A stretch of 64,000 nt of DNA from Ophiocordyceps camponoti-saundersi (nom. inval.). Taxonomy: Eukaryota; Ascomycota; Sordariomycetes; Hypocreales; Ophiocordycipitaceae. Below, in pieces: positions 22,010 to 34,264 of this stretch. Position numbers and translations under genes: made by a program. Within the stretch, counting starts at the first letter, position 1, and every line of letters begins with the position of its first letter. The stretch is from contig PDHQ01000012.1 of assembly GCA_003339415.1 (NCBI GenBank), positions 248,001 through 312,000 of the forward strand. Reading direction: 5' to 3'. The notes below the pieces were generated by a model, which ran no database searches, was not told the origin of the DNA, and saw only the letters and a list, made by a program, of their open reading frames with translations.

Positions 22010-23750
22010 GAGGACAACATCTGGCGCGCGGTAGCAAGGAATAGAGAGAGTCTAATTGGTTGGGGGCTTGCCGTCGCGTTTGAAGCTTGGTGATGCCAGA
22101 GCGAGGAGATCGAGGGAGGAGAGTGGTGGGAGGAGACTGCGCCTGTGGCGGAGCCATGCCTGAGTTGGGGCTGAGCAACGGCATCTTAGTGGTCATACCC
22201 TACTGGGGGTGCTGTGGCTTGGGGGCTAGTGGCCGCCTTTGAACTGCCAAAAGGGCTGGGAGCCGGGGACCTGGAAAGTTGGATGGTGATACAGCTTGCA
22301 AGTACCTATACATCTAGAGTGGAGCCGGATACCGCCAAAATCCGCCTATCATGGTAGTGGTTACATGTTATCAGATGGAAAGGGCCGGTGGCTGAGCCCG
22401 CTTCGAATTGGTTGCTGCAGCCGGTTCCGCCGTGTCAACACATGATAGGAGACAAGTCGCGAGCACTTCTCAGCGGAAGGCTGAGCAGTCGCCAAAGGTA
22501 TCGGTTCGCAAGTGGCGAGATCGATCTCCAGGGTATCTACCTTTACTACTATGTAGGTGTGTCCGTACCTAGGTAAGGTGGGTTTGACGGCAGGTGACGG
22601 CAGACTAGCGTCATCCATAATCCACGACACTCGGCCTCTGGCGCCTTGCAGCAGTTGAACTGCACAGCTCACTTGCAGACACGCATGTTGTGTCCGTAGG
22701 TGTTGCCTAGGTAGGTATCTCCTACTATGCGTGCATTGTTGTTACAAGCTTATAACGCGTAAAAGATGTACGTTTGTGAGCAAGACGGACACGATCGAGA
22801 TGTTGATTGGCGACACAACGAGGAATGGGACCAGACCACTTACAGCCTGACATGCATCAATTCCCACGATCAAGTTTAAAAGCTTGGAGTAACGTCATTC
22901 TGTGCATGGGCATGCGAATACGACGGATGAAAGCCGAAGAAGGATCAGCTTCGGCCAAGTTCTGAGGGTTGTGCTTGATAATCACTCATTTCTGATATAT
23001 CGAAATTCTCGTCGTCTGGTTTTACATACGACTTACACATACATACATATTTGCTCGTGGGGAAGGCAGCGCCGCGCCCGAGAACAAATGGTTCGTAGCC
23101 ACGTTTCAAGAATGACGTTTGACAGATGCATACTGGGTAGGTAGCTGTTCATGTAATGAAACAGTCCATCATCTCTGACATAACAGGGTCAAAAGCCAAG
23201 GTCAGCTTGTAAATCGGTACAGCAGCTATACATTCGATTTCATGCTCTTTCGATGCGGTAGCTCCGGAGAGAAATAACAAAACTCCTGACTCAGGCATCG
23301 CTAACGAGCTGTCCCTATGGCTTTCAGGAACTGCAATAGCGGTGATAATCCAACGAGGGTTCACAGGAATGAGCTAGCTTGACGAGGCAAACCCTTGGGC
23401 GTATGGCAGGGCAAGGCTGTTAACAGTTGTTAGCTCCTTGCGTAACAGCAGGATCCGATCGGCATATGTACATGCATACTTATAAACATTATCAACAAGC
23501 GGACAGGCCCTGTCCTGGTACGTTCGTGTCAATGACTGGAGCTTGGCTCTGCTGCCGTTGTCAGGGGAATGGATTATGGGGATGCAGGTGCACGTGCCCC
23601 CGCCCGACGTTACTTACGCACCGCCACATGCGCACCGCCACTTAGACCGCCACAGCACTGTCGCGTCATACCTTCGAGAACCACCAGCGATCGTCACAAC
23701 CTCCAAGGGGGGCCGAAGCAACGACATCGTCACCGTTTCAATGCTGCATC
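22010..23750. other. Long divergent intergenic region KCS1/VPS11
   Basis: 1.7 kb with no supported gene. It contains the palindrome TACCTAGGTA at 22566-22575 and a related CCTAGGTAGGTA at about 22706. Short frames present carry no recognisable domain. Confidence 0.4.
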
Positions 23751-26700
23751 ATGGCCGTATCGGTAAGCTCGGCGAGACGCTGCCGCCTGTGGTCGGTTTG
23801 CTTACAGATCCGAACAGTGGAAGTCGTTCGACTTCTTCGACGTCTCCAGCGTCGCCCTCGCTGACGACGAAGCCCGGCGACTCCTTGAGAGCAACGAAAT
23901 TTCGAGCGTTTGCGCCGGCTCCGACAGTATCTTCGTCGGCTCGAACGATGGTGCTGTTAGCATCATCAGCAAGCCCTGGAAGGTGCTTCGCAAGTTTCAG
24001 GCCCATGAAGCCGGGCGCATCTCGTACATGCGACAAGTCGAGGGCACCAGTATCTTGGTCACGGTGGCTGTAAGCTGTACTGCACTGCTTTTTGGACATG
24101 TCTCGCTCAGAATTGATGCAGGAAGATCTCAGCGCTGAGCCTGTGCTCAAGGCATGGGCTCTGGATCAGCTCGTCAAGAAGACGAATATGCCCACCTGTC
24201 TCAGCACTCTAACCATCAACAACGGCAGGCGTCCGTATCCGGTACGATCCCTTTCTCGTCATGATTGTGCGCTTCCTCACTGGAAATCAAGATCACGGCT
24301 CTCGCGGCACTCGAGGATTTGTCGCAGATTGCCGTGGGCTTCGGCAACGGCGCCGTCACCGTCATCCGCGGCGACCTCATACACGATCTCGGAACGAAGC
24401 AGCGGATCGTCTTCGAGTCCGAAGAACCAATCACTGGCGTTCAGCTCGTGGCAGACGAGAAGTTGACCACCCTCTTCGTCTCGACCACGTCGCGCATCAT
24501 CAAGTTGGGCCTGTCGAGGAAAGGCCAGGGACTGCCACCAAAGACTGTCGAAGACGCCGGATGCGCCGTCGGCTGCATGACATTTGATCGCGGAAAGGTC
24601 GTCGTAGCGCGCGACGATGCCATCTATACTTATTCGCTCGACGGAAGAGGGCCGCCCCGAGCCTACGAGTCACCCAAGAGCTTTGTCGCCTTGTACCAAG
24701 GATACGTCGCCTTGGCCTGTCCCTCCTCAGATGCGAGCGGACGGGAGCCCGAGACTATTAGGCGTTTTGGCGGCGACGCTCTGCTCGAGGCCTCATCTTT
24801 TGTTCTCCTCGACATGGACCTTCGTTTAGTGGCCCATACTGAGACGCTCATCTCCCCTGTCCGGTTCATCTTCAGTGTTTGGGGAGACTTGTTTACTGTT
24901 GACCTACAAGGAAAAGTAAGGGTTTTTTTCGAAGGATTTGGCATTGTAACTGAAACTAACGTACTCAGATACATCAATATCGCGAAAAGCCTCTGCAGCA
25001 AAGATTGGAGATGCTGTATCAGAGAAATATGTTTCCCCTGGCCATTGAGCTGGCACAGAACTCGGGCCTCGATATCAAGCAGCAGAGCCTCATCTATCGC
25101 AAGTTCGGTGACCATCTCTATCAAAAGGGCGACTATGACGGTGCCATGGTGCAATTTATCCGAGCCATCGACACTACCGAGCCGTCCCAGGTGATTCGTA
25201 AAGTAAGTCTTCGCCGATTCACGGAGGCATCAAGACGATGACTGACATGATGCTTATAGTTTCTCGACACGCAACGGATACACAACCTCATTCAGTACCT
25301 TGAACAGCTGCACGAGCACAGAAAGGCTACGGCCGACCACACAACGCTTCTTCTCAACTGCTACGCCAAGCTCAAAGACATTGACAAGTTGGAAACGTTC
25401 ATCAAGTCGCCTGGCGATCTCAAGTTTGACCTGGATACGGCCATCGCGATGTGTCGCCAAGGCGGCTATTACGAGCAGGCCGCCTATCTAGCCAAGAGAC
25501 ACGGCGAGACGGAGCTCGTCGTCGATGTTTTGATAGAGGATTCCAAGAGCTACTCAGAAGCCCTGGACTTTATCTGGCAGCAGGAACCGGAAGTGGTATG
25601 CACCCCTTGATCGTTGCGTCTCTTCCGAATCCGTATGGCTAACTGTCGCTAGGCCTTTCTATGTCTTCAAAAGTACGCTCGCGTCCTCATAGAAAACTGC
25701 CCCCGGGATGCCACTCGACTATTCGTAGAGTACTACACTGGCAAGTACAAGCCTCGTCGTACGGCGACGGTGGTGGAAGACGACAGGACTGTGCAGACGG
25801 CTGGTTTCGCCGCAAACGCCGTGCAAAACTTGTCGAGCCTTTTGCCCTTTCCCTACATGACTGCCCCGTCCATCGCGAGCCCGGCAGGAGGCGTCCTCCC
25901 AAGAGACCCTGTTGGCGAGGGAGCGGCAGCGGCGGCAGCGGCAGCGGCAGCGGCAACAGTTGGGGAAGCCGGCGACAGCCCGGCACCGGAATATACCCCT
26001 CCGCCGCCGAGAACGGCCTTTTCCTCCTTCATCGATCATCCAGATGAGTTCATCAGCTTTCTCGAGGCGTGTCTGCAAGAGAAGTGTCTCAAATCATCGG
26101 ACAGGACGGATCTGTACACGACCTTATTCGAGATGTATCTGCAAAAGTCTAGCGACTGCAATGAGCAAGACGCCAAGTCTGGATGGGAAGAGAAGGCGAA
26201 GAAGCTCATCGAGGGAGAACACGTGCCGATGGAGAGCTCCAACGTACTGCTGCTCTCACATCTTTCCGACTTCAAACAAGGTACGATTCTGGTCAAGGAG
26301 CAAGCCGGCCTGCTCTCCGATATTTTCCGCTCGTACACATCCGCCAAAGACACCCGTGGCGCGATGAAGGCGCTGGGCAAGTACGGGCCGGATGAGCCGC
26401 AGCTGTATCCCGAGGCACTGGCATATCTCGCTTCGGATCCGCGGGTTCTCAACGAGGCGGGGTCGGACGAGCTCGCCGGAATACTGTCCAAGATTGACAA
26501 GGACGGGCTCATGGCTCCGCTGCAAGTGATACAGACGCTGGTAGGACAGTCTTCCGGCGGCGGTGGCGTTGCTACGGTGGGCATGGTCAAGCCATACCTT
26601 CACGAAACCATCACGCGTGAACGAAAGGAGATTGCAGCGAACCGGCATCGCATCGACACGCTGCGGGCCGATACGGACAAGAGACGAGCCGAGTTAGCCG

Positions 26701-27038
26701 AGCTGGGGAGCAAGCCAGCCGTTTTCCAAGCGACGCGATGCGCCGACTGCGGTCAGGGCCTAGACCTGCCGGCGGTGCACTTTCTGTGCAAGCACAGCTT
26801 TCACCAGCGTTGCCTGCGCGGTGGGGGAGGGGAGGAGGAGCAGATGGAATGTCCAAAGTGTGCGGGCGAGAACGCTGTGATACGCAAGATGAGGGAAGGG
26901 CAACGGGAGACAGCTGAGAAGCATGATTTGTTCAGGGCGGATTTGGACGCCAGCGAGGACAGGTTCGCGACGATGGCTGAATGGTTTTCGAGAGGGGTCA
27001 TGGATGCCGGGCGGGAACCGGAGTTGCCACATGCTTGA
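23751..27038 (+). CDS. VPS11: Vacuolar sorting protein Vps11 (Pep5), HOPS/CORVET core
   Basis: Core RING subunit of the CORVET and HOPS tethers for endosome and vacuole fusion. Seven exons join in frame: 23751..23762, 23818..24069, 24122..24241, 24292..24915, 24969..25202, 25260..25595 and 25653..27038 (987 residues). The 12-base first exon (MAVS) followed by WKSFDFFDVS matches the family start. A beta-propeller (VGSNDGAVSII) leads to an alpha-solenoid/clathrin repeat region (FLDTQRIHNLIQYLEQLHEH). The C-terminal RING starts near residue 889 (CADC, CKHSFHQRC, CPKC). An 11-residue polyalanine run lies in a linker before the RING part. Confidence 0.95.
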
Positions 27039-27447
27039 GGCAGTGAGAAGAGTAACTAGGTATTCGCGGCCAAGGACAGTTGAAGGCCTAGATGAATATC
27101 ATAGATTAGGTATGGAGACATGAAGGTGTCTTTCACCCGCTTCCCCCCCCCTCCCCCCCCCTTCCGACAAACAAGCGCCGATCGCAACGCCACCCCTGAC
27201 ACTCGACGCCCGACGAATCGGAACGATCTGGGCGACAANNNNNNNNNNAAATAAATAAAAATTAAAAAAAAAATAAAAAAACATCCTCTTTTCATTAAAA
27301 AAAAAAAAAAAAACAAAACCATTTCCTCCACAAACCCCCCCCCCCCCCCCCCCGTTTTAGAACCCCCCCCCCCCCCCCCCCCCCCTTGATCATGTTGAGG
27401 CTGATATGGCTCTCATGTGCCTCTTTCCTCAACAGTAAACAGCCATC
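27039..27447. other. Assembly gap and homopolymer-rich spacer
   Basis: Ten N at 27239-27248 stand beside A-rich runs (to 27313) and two C runs (27334-27353 and 27363-27385). The order of bases here is not trustworthy. It separates the VPS11 3' end from the 3' end of a convergent secreted protein gene. Confidence 0.9.
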
Positions 27448-28094
27448 TTAACAAGAAGAATGCCCGATGACAGTGCGCCAGCCTGCAATCTCGAAAGAAT
27501 GGCCACTGACGAGTACTCCCCCTTGAAACACACAACGGTCCAAGATTCCCTGTGCGCTCCTCGCTACCTCGAGCCAATTGCTGAGAGTTATGGAACGCTC
27601 GCCCTAGAGACGATCGAATGATCAGTTAGTCGTTCTTGTAGAATCTGGTTTGCCCCGGCTTTTCCTTCTTGGCTCACCTCGTTGCACAGCCAGATAGCCG
27701 AGTTCCACGAACAGCTGACGCGTTCACACGAGCTGGGTCCCGCAATCATGGGGTTGCCGGCAATGGTTAGGAGATGCTCTATTCCCTTGTTGATCTCTGC
27801 CACGAAAGCCGGTCCGGCTGCTTCGCACCTGATGCCCAACTCTCGATCCCTGGCGAACAGAAAGCCTCTCTGCGGTCCGGGAGGGGGAGGTCTGAAGTCT
27901 GGGTCTATGGTGTGCATGATTTCATAGGCTTGCTCTAGGGTTCCGTTGACGAGATGGGGGTGACCTCTTGTGTCGAACATGGTCCATAATGAGACTTTGA
28001 GTTTTGAACCTGGTGTTGGTTCGGGTTGGGGGAGAGAGAGGACGGTGTTGGCGAGGAGGAGGAAGCTGGAGATGAAGAAGAGTGATGGATGCAT
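27448..28094 (-). CDS. Small secreted cysteine-containing protein
   Basis: Exons 28094..27678 and 27603..27448 give 190 residues. The start at 28094 gives a clean signal peptide (MHPSLFFISSFLLLANTVLS) followed by a Pro-rich stretch. The mature part has six cysteines (in GIRCE, SSCERVSC, WLCNE, DRCVF and the terminal HSSC) and the pattern CSWNSAIWLCNE, known from a family of small fungal secreted proteins of unknown role. The second exon (WLEVARSAQGILDRCVFQGG) completes the family pattern, supporting the splice. It is effector-like in size and cysteine content. Function is unknown. Confidence 0.75.
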
Positions 28095-29500
28095 ATGAAT
28101 AGATTTTATTTTTTTTTTGATGTTTCCTTTCTTTTGGAGGAGTCGGTTGCTAGAGAGAGGAGGAGAAGGAGAAGGAGAAGAAGGAGATGGAGATGGAGCA
28201 GAGAATGAAGATGATGATGAGGAGGAGGACAATGATGAGCAGGAGCGTGCTTGATACTACAAGTAGAGAACAATCAGTCGTCCTTTACCTCTCCATCTCC
28301 AGTAGCAGCGTATGTACGTATTGTATATCCGTTCCTTCGAGATCGTAGAGAGAAGCTTCCTGTGATGAGCATCTTGGGAGCGTAATATAGGGAAAGGGTT
28401 GCAATATATAGTCTATTTCAGCTTGAACACCTTGCCATCAATGGCTCGTCGCCAGCTGCCATCGACGATATCTACATACATCACACCTCGGTAAGGGGAC
28501 ACTGTTGATTCTGATACGACGGCGAGGGATCCTTACCCGTGCATTATACAATGAATGCGTGTACACCTGCATGTGAGTGTGTATGTATACGACGTAGGAT
28601 ACTAGGCAGGCAGTTGAATTTCTTCTTCCCTCTTCCCTGCATCGAGTCAAGATAGTCCATGATCGAAAGCGAGCAGCCTCTCACAGCCTTCTCTTCTCCC
28701 TTCCCACTTCTCTCTTCTCTCTTCTCTTCTCTTCTCTTCCCTTACCTAATCTTCCCCTTCCCTCGCCGATTCAATCTTACCTGTCCCACCACCTCACAGC
28801 CAAAGCAAGCCCTGATCGCTGATTGGCCCATCTCCACTCTAAGTGGATCATCTTCGTTAAGCTCCGCACAAACAGGGAAAGTGAAAGAAAAAATTTTCTG
28901 CCCAGGCGGTGAATCAACAATCAGCCGGACCCACTTCCAGACCTATAAATTGAGCTCTTCCTCCTCGCCTTTTCACCTTTTTCTTCTTTTCTTCTTCATG
29001 TCGACAATACTTCAGTATGAGACCCCCCCTTATGACAGGCTGATATCGCCAGCCTGTCTCCGGCATGTCACGCAGCTTGCTGACTTTTCTTTGCAGGAGA
29101 ATCATTTCTATAGTATTCGTCCTTCTCTTGGTTAATCACATTAGCCACAGAACCGACCCTGGTTGATGATGGGAAATCCCCGACGCCCTGGAGTGAATGC
29201 TCTGGTCCTCTCGACCTGTCCGCAAGGATGGCGGTGGCCTTCGGGTCGCTGTATAGAGAGATTTGTTTGGAGTGCTTCGGCGCTCTTGTTGATGATCTCT
29301 ACCCCGTCTGCGGTCATGCCTTCGGGCGCGCGTTCGGGGTGGGCGTCGGTGGCCGTCTGACAGGCGTCTCTTTTTGATCTTTTTCATTGCCGATCGGGCT
29401 TGACTCGATGGTGAGGAAGAGGATTTCTCAAGCATATGTATTTCCTGATTGTATCGTACACTGTATGTAGCCTCGCTTCATGGTGATCGCGTGAAAATTT
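28095..29500. other. Intergenic, promoter of secreted protein gene plus RAD14 3' flank
   Basis: 1.4 kb with no supported gene. A GA/CT-rich tract lies just upstream of the secreted gene (28140-28240), TCTTC repeats at 28690-28745 and an ATTGG box at about 28824. Open frames here are low-complexity. Confidence 0.35.
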
Positions 29501-30798
29501 TCAAAACTCCAACTCTTCCACCTCCATGCCGCACTCGTTGCACGTCTTCACAGTCATGCCCTCGGCATTTTCCACCGTCCGCCCCCACTCATGTACGTGT
29601 CTCTGTCCGCCTATGGCGTCGCCAAATTTGCTCGCCCCCGTTTTCCCCAGCGTACCGGCTTGCCTCCGAAAGGCATCCGTCCGCGTCTTTCGCTTCAGCT
29701 CAATAAGCTTGTCTTTGAACTTGGCCTCTTTACGTGCCTTCTTCTGACCCTCGCGCCGCTCGTACTCGGCATCGAGGGCTTCGGCGGAGCCCCATTTGGT
29801 CTTGATGGCGTACTCTTCCACTTGAAATCGTAGGAAAAGATTCATGTCGTGCCAATGTGTCTTGTGCGGGTTCGGCTTGGAGAGGTGAGGTAGGAGGTCG
29901 GCGTCACGTAACTCGGCTGATGGCCAGTTCTGTCAGTACTATAAACCCCTCCCAACGCGACAGAGAAGAGAAAAGAAAAAGACTCACGATCGGTCAAGAG
30001 GTAATCTTGCTTGCACTCCGTCTTGGTGAGAAGAGAGTACTTTTCAGGGTGTTGCTCTTTACATCTGCTACAGACGCAGATGTGAAAGACTTCCTCCCAA
30101 ACAAAGTCGATCTCGAGGCTCTTACACTCCCTGCAACGCTTGCGATTCGCCTCATCGTTCAGCACGCTGAGCCCGGGCTCAAAGGGACCCGTTTTTTGCC
30201 TCCTGAGCTTCCGCATCAGCTGCTGACGCTCCCACTCCTGAACGGTCATGTTTCCGGGCCGCTGCTCGGTTTGGCCGGACTTCTGACCGCCCAGGACGTA
30301 GTTGTGCGGATCATCCTCGACCGAGAGGAAGCCGCCCTTGGTGTCGGTCATGGAGCTCATGTTGTAGTCGACGAACTTGGCAAACTTGGGCGCCGGGCGG
30401 AGGGCGCCGGACTCGTCGCCGCCGCCTTGATTGCGGCCATCGCGGTTTGTGCCGGACGATATCGAACTGATGGGACGCTTGCCGTTGACGGGCTTCGAGA
30501 CGTGGACGTCGGCTGTTGGTACGATGCCGGTGCTCGTCCGGATGGGTGAGGGATAGATTCCGGATGCTCTTTGCTCGGCTTCGCGCTGTTGTCGAATTGC
30601 CTTTGCCCGTAGCCTGTTCTCTTCCTGTCGGCTTGTGGGTTAGAGAGGTACGGGTTTGGATCGAAGGCCGTTAGGGGGGGGGGAAGGGGGAAAAGGTAAA
30701 CGTACGATGCGCCGGGAGGCCTCTGGCGTGAGAGGAGATGCAGAAGTGGGTGCCTCTTGCTGCGCAGCAGTCTGAGGGGGCGTTTTCGGTCTCTCCAT
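29501..30798 (-). CDS. RAD14: DNA repair protein Rad14 (XPA homologue)
   Basis: Damage-recognition scaffold of nucleotide excision repair. Exons 30798..30706, 30624..29988 and 29916..29501 give 381 residues. The XPA zinc finger is CRECKSLEIDF...CVCSRC (about residues 194-220), followed by the XPA C-terminal domain: [20 protein letters not shown] (the second intron falls within TDP), LPHLSKPNPHKTHWHDMNLF and FQVEEYAIKTKWGS. A C-terminal segment carries another CNEC. The N-terminus (MERPKTPPQT) and the KAIRQQREAEQRA helix are typical of fungal Rad14. Confidence 0.94.
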
Positions 30799-31934
30799 TT
30801 CCAAAAGAGGTGGCAGTTGAAGCCTAAGTAAGGAGAGATTGATGGCTGTCAGTCGTCTTCGGTTTCGATTCACGATATGACGCCATGACGCCTTGACCGT
30901 CATGTGTTTAGTCACGTGCTGTAGGACTGCATTCGTCTCGAGTCCTCCCGGTTCCTGTGAGTCGCCGATCATTTCAACTGAGATCTGTCTCGAGGCTGCA
31001 GCGGGCGGCTATCTGCATGACCTGCTGTGACATTTAAAAACGCATAGTCATACACGCACACTCTCGCAAACACAACTGCCATTTCATAACTGTTCACACG
31101 ACGACATGATACAGGTATACGGATAGCCCCAGCCATCTGTGTCGTCTCCAATCAACCAACCCTCTCTCGCGTCGTCACCGGGGCAGTCGGTGACGTAAAG
31201 AAAAGCAGAGAGGCACATAAATTGCCTTGTTTGTTTTTATTGTGCTCCTTTAACTCACGCCCGCCCTTGACCGGTGATGCACTACAATGGATGGCGTCCT
31301 GCATCCTTCGCGCTCGGTGTAACGGACGTGGTCTTTGGGACCGGCTTGTGATATTGTCAATGGTTGAGAGAGCATGTCCATCTTCTTCGAGTGACATCTT
31401 CTGATTGGGTAAGAAAGAGGCAAAAAGCAATTTCTCACCCTTCGCGTCAGTTCTCTGCTTCTTCTTCCTTTTTTCCCCCCCCTTATCGCTCCTCGGAGCT
31501 CAGCCGTCAGGTTCTTTGGCTACGAAGGAATCCTTCCATGTATAAAGTCGACATGTCGGAGATTATGTTCTACAACAGCAGCAAGGGTGGTGGTTCGAGC
31601 CCAAAAGTGTCTGTCCGAGGCTAAAGTTCTGGCACATACATACATGCCTACTTCCGCATTATACGAGTACTTCCGCAAATATACACACCGTCTCGCAATG
31701 ACGAATCGCCATTTGCTACCCCTTGTGATACACGGGCTTTTCCCGAGAGTCAGTATACGAAGGGTACCATGGAGAAGAGGATTGTCTCAGTCAGAGATGT
31801 TGGTAGACGGTACGGAGTATCATCCCTTTCTGTTGGACAGTCAAGCGTAGTCATATTTAAGAGAGGGACCCCATTCGTTCTCTCTCCGCCTTGAGGTTTT
31901 GCTTTCTCCGTAACGTGCCCAAGCTCCGCTGCCC
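30799..31934. promoter_or_regulatory. Divergent intergenic region RAD14/MATE
   Basis: 1.1 kb carrying both promoters. I see no conserved coding frame and no clear regulator site. Confidence 0.3.
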
Positions 31935-33638
31935 ATGGACCTGCCCGACCCCGACTTGCGATGCGTCTTGAGCAATGAGACAATGTCTCGCCACGTCGAT
32001 GAAGCCGCTGATCCATGCTACTCGCCTTCGGAAACTTGCCGTCTGCTCAAGACTCCTCATTGTCGCTCCGACAGCGTTGCTTCCTCTACCGGCATCGTTC
32101 AGCAGGATGGCACCTGGCTGCGGGAAGCCAAGATCATTGCATCTTGCGCTATGCCTCTTACCATCACCTTCCTGCTCCAGTACTCGATCGATACTCTGAG
32201 CCTCATCGTTGCTGGGAGGATCGGCAAGCTAGAGCTGGGAGCCGTTTCATGTCCGTGGATGCTGCTCATCTTGACGATGTTTCTGAGGCATAGCTGACGC
32301 TGCCTCTCCAGTGGCCAACATGTCGGCGGCTATTACGTGCTTTGCTCCGGTCCAAGGTCTGGCTACTAGCCTGGACACTCTGTGCGCGCAGGCCTACGGA
32401 TCTGGGCAGAAGCACCTCGTTGGACTATACTGCCAGCGGGTAACCCTCTTCCTGTTCTGCCTCATTATACCGGTTGCAACCCTATGGTTCAACTCCGATC
32501 TTGTTCTCAGGCACGTGGTGGCCGATGTCGAGACGGCTCGGCTGGCAAGCCTATACCTTCGAGTCCTAGTAATGGCGATTCCCGGGTATATCCTTTTCGA
32601 GACGGGGAAGCGATTCCTTCAGGCACAAGGACTGTTTAGAGCTACGACGTACATCTTGCTCATCGCCGGGCCCTGCCATGTCCTTTTCGCCTGGCTATTG
32701 GTGGGCAAACTCGGGTTCATCGGTGCTGCCGTCGCCGTTGTCGTGACGAGGACCTTTATTCCGATACTGCTGTTTCTCTACGTCAAGTTCATCAACGGGT
32801 CTTCCTGCTGGAGAGGCCTCAGTAGGCGAGCGTTGGCTAACTGGCCGTCCATGATTCGTCTGGCGATTCCGGGAATGATTATGGTCGAGGCCGAGTATCT
32901 CGCCTTCGAGGTCATGATTATTGCTTCAAGCTATTTCGGAACAGATAGGCTCGCGGCTCAGAGCATCTTGTCGGCCGTGGCGACCATTTCGTTCCAGGTG
33001 CCCTTTTCGCTGTCGGTCTCTGCATCAACGAGAATCGCCAGCTTGATTGGCGGAGGAAGGGTTCACGCTGCCAAGGTGGCCGCCAAAGTGGTGAGTCGCC
33101 GAAAAAGGAGGGGGATTGAACAACGTGTAAGTGAGCCGGTCTAACCTCAGCTCACATAGGCTTTCACAGCGACGTGGATCACCGGCTGTCTCAACTTCAC
33201 CGTCTATATGCTGTTCCAGGAGCGGCTGCCTTTCATCTTCACCCAAGACGTGGCCGTGGCAACCATGACGACCCAAGTGCTACCGCTCCTCAGTGCCACG
33301 ACCTTTTTCGAAGGCCTATGCGCGACTGCGCACGGGTTACTACGCGGCATCGGAAGACAGTACATTGGGGGGCCGGCCACCATCTCTGCATATTATCTTG
33401 TTGCCTTGCCGACTTCAGCTGCCTTGGCTTTCGGTCTTGACTGGAAGCTTCAGGGTCTATTGACGGGACTTACGATTGGCTTGGTTGTGTGAGTGTCCTC
33501 TGCTGATGTCGACAGGTCGAGAGTCTGGACTAATGTGATTTGGCCAATAGTGTGTTGCTCATTGAGTGTACCTACTTGGGTATGACAGATTGGCATAAAA
33601 CGGCCGCAGAATCGGCGGCACGGAATGCAGCCGGTTGA
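31935..33638 (+). CDS. MATE family multidrug/toxin efflux transporter
   Basis: Exons 31935..32250, 32312..33090, 33160..33488 and 33551..33638 give 503 residues. A hydrophilic N-terminus of about 65 residues precedes a MatE fold of about twelve membrane helices. Marks of the family: ANMSAAITCFAPVQGLATSL, DTLCAQAYGSGQ, LGFIGAAVAVVVTR and, in the second half, GLCATAHGLLRGIGRQYIGG. MATE carriers export organic cations or drugs in exchange for H+ or Na+, and in fungi usually sit in the plasma or vacuole membrane. No secondary-metabolite genes are adjacent, so its cargo is unknown. All four exon joins are in frame. Confidence 0.93.
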
Positions 33639-33975
33639 GGAGAGATGAGATGAGATTTTGAGAGAGGGGGGGGGGGGGGCTTTGAGCGTGCTTCTTGTAA
33701 GGGGAGTTGTGTTAATGAAGGGACAAGAGATGGGGTTTATGTCGGAGGTTGGAAATTTGATCACGATAGAAGCAGTTTGACATGAATCTAACGATGAGGT
33801 CGTCAAGATGTCACGTTCATTTTCGTGTCTGCCATGAGAGACTGAAGCCTCATCAGGAGATGGAGGTTGAACCGTACCTAGATGACTTCGGCCATGCGCC
33901 ATCTGGCCTTTTCCCGCCTACCCGGTACCTCATTCTCAGAATGCCGTCAGCCTCGCCAAAGCCACCCGCCCGCTG

Positions 33976-33980
33976 ATTGG
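33976..33980 (-). promoter_or_regulatory. Inverted CCAAT box upstream of striatin gene
   Basis: CTGATTGGCTGG places ATTGG 285 bases before the striatin ATG. It matches the HAP/CBC binding site. Confidence 0.3.
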
Positions 33981-34264
33981 CTGGATCCTCATCAGCTCAG
34001 CAATAGCAAGCCCTCAACCGAGCCTCATGCTGGCTACTCTCCCGCTATAGGGGGAAAAAAGAGCGAGGAGCATCCTTTTAAACGCCTTCGTCTACAGCTG
34101 CTCCTCCCCTCGTCGATCGGGCGCTCCGTCCCTCTGCTTCGCCGACACTCGGGGCCCGAGTCGACTTCTCCTCTCCTGTCCTCTCCTCTCCTCTTCTCGC
34201 CCCCCCCCACACCCCTTCTGCCGGCGTGGCCTCTCCATGAGCTACTGTCCCGAGTCGCGCCGCG

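Noticed and set aside
28659..29135. 158-codon plus frame with Ser/Phe/Leu-rich product
   Set aside because: Encoded by TCTTC-type low-complexity sequence; no domain, no conserved start.
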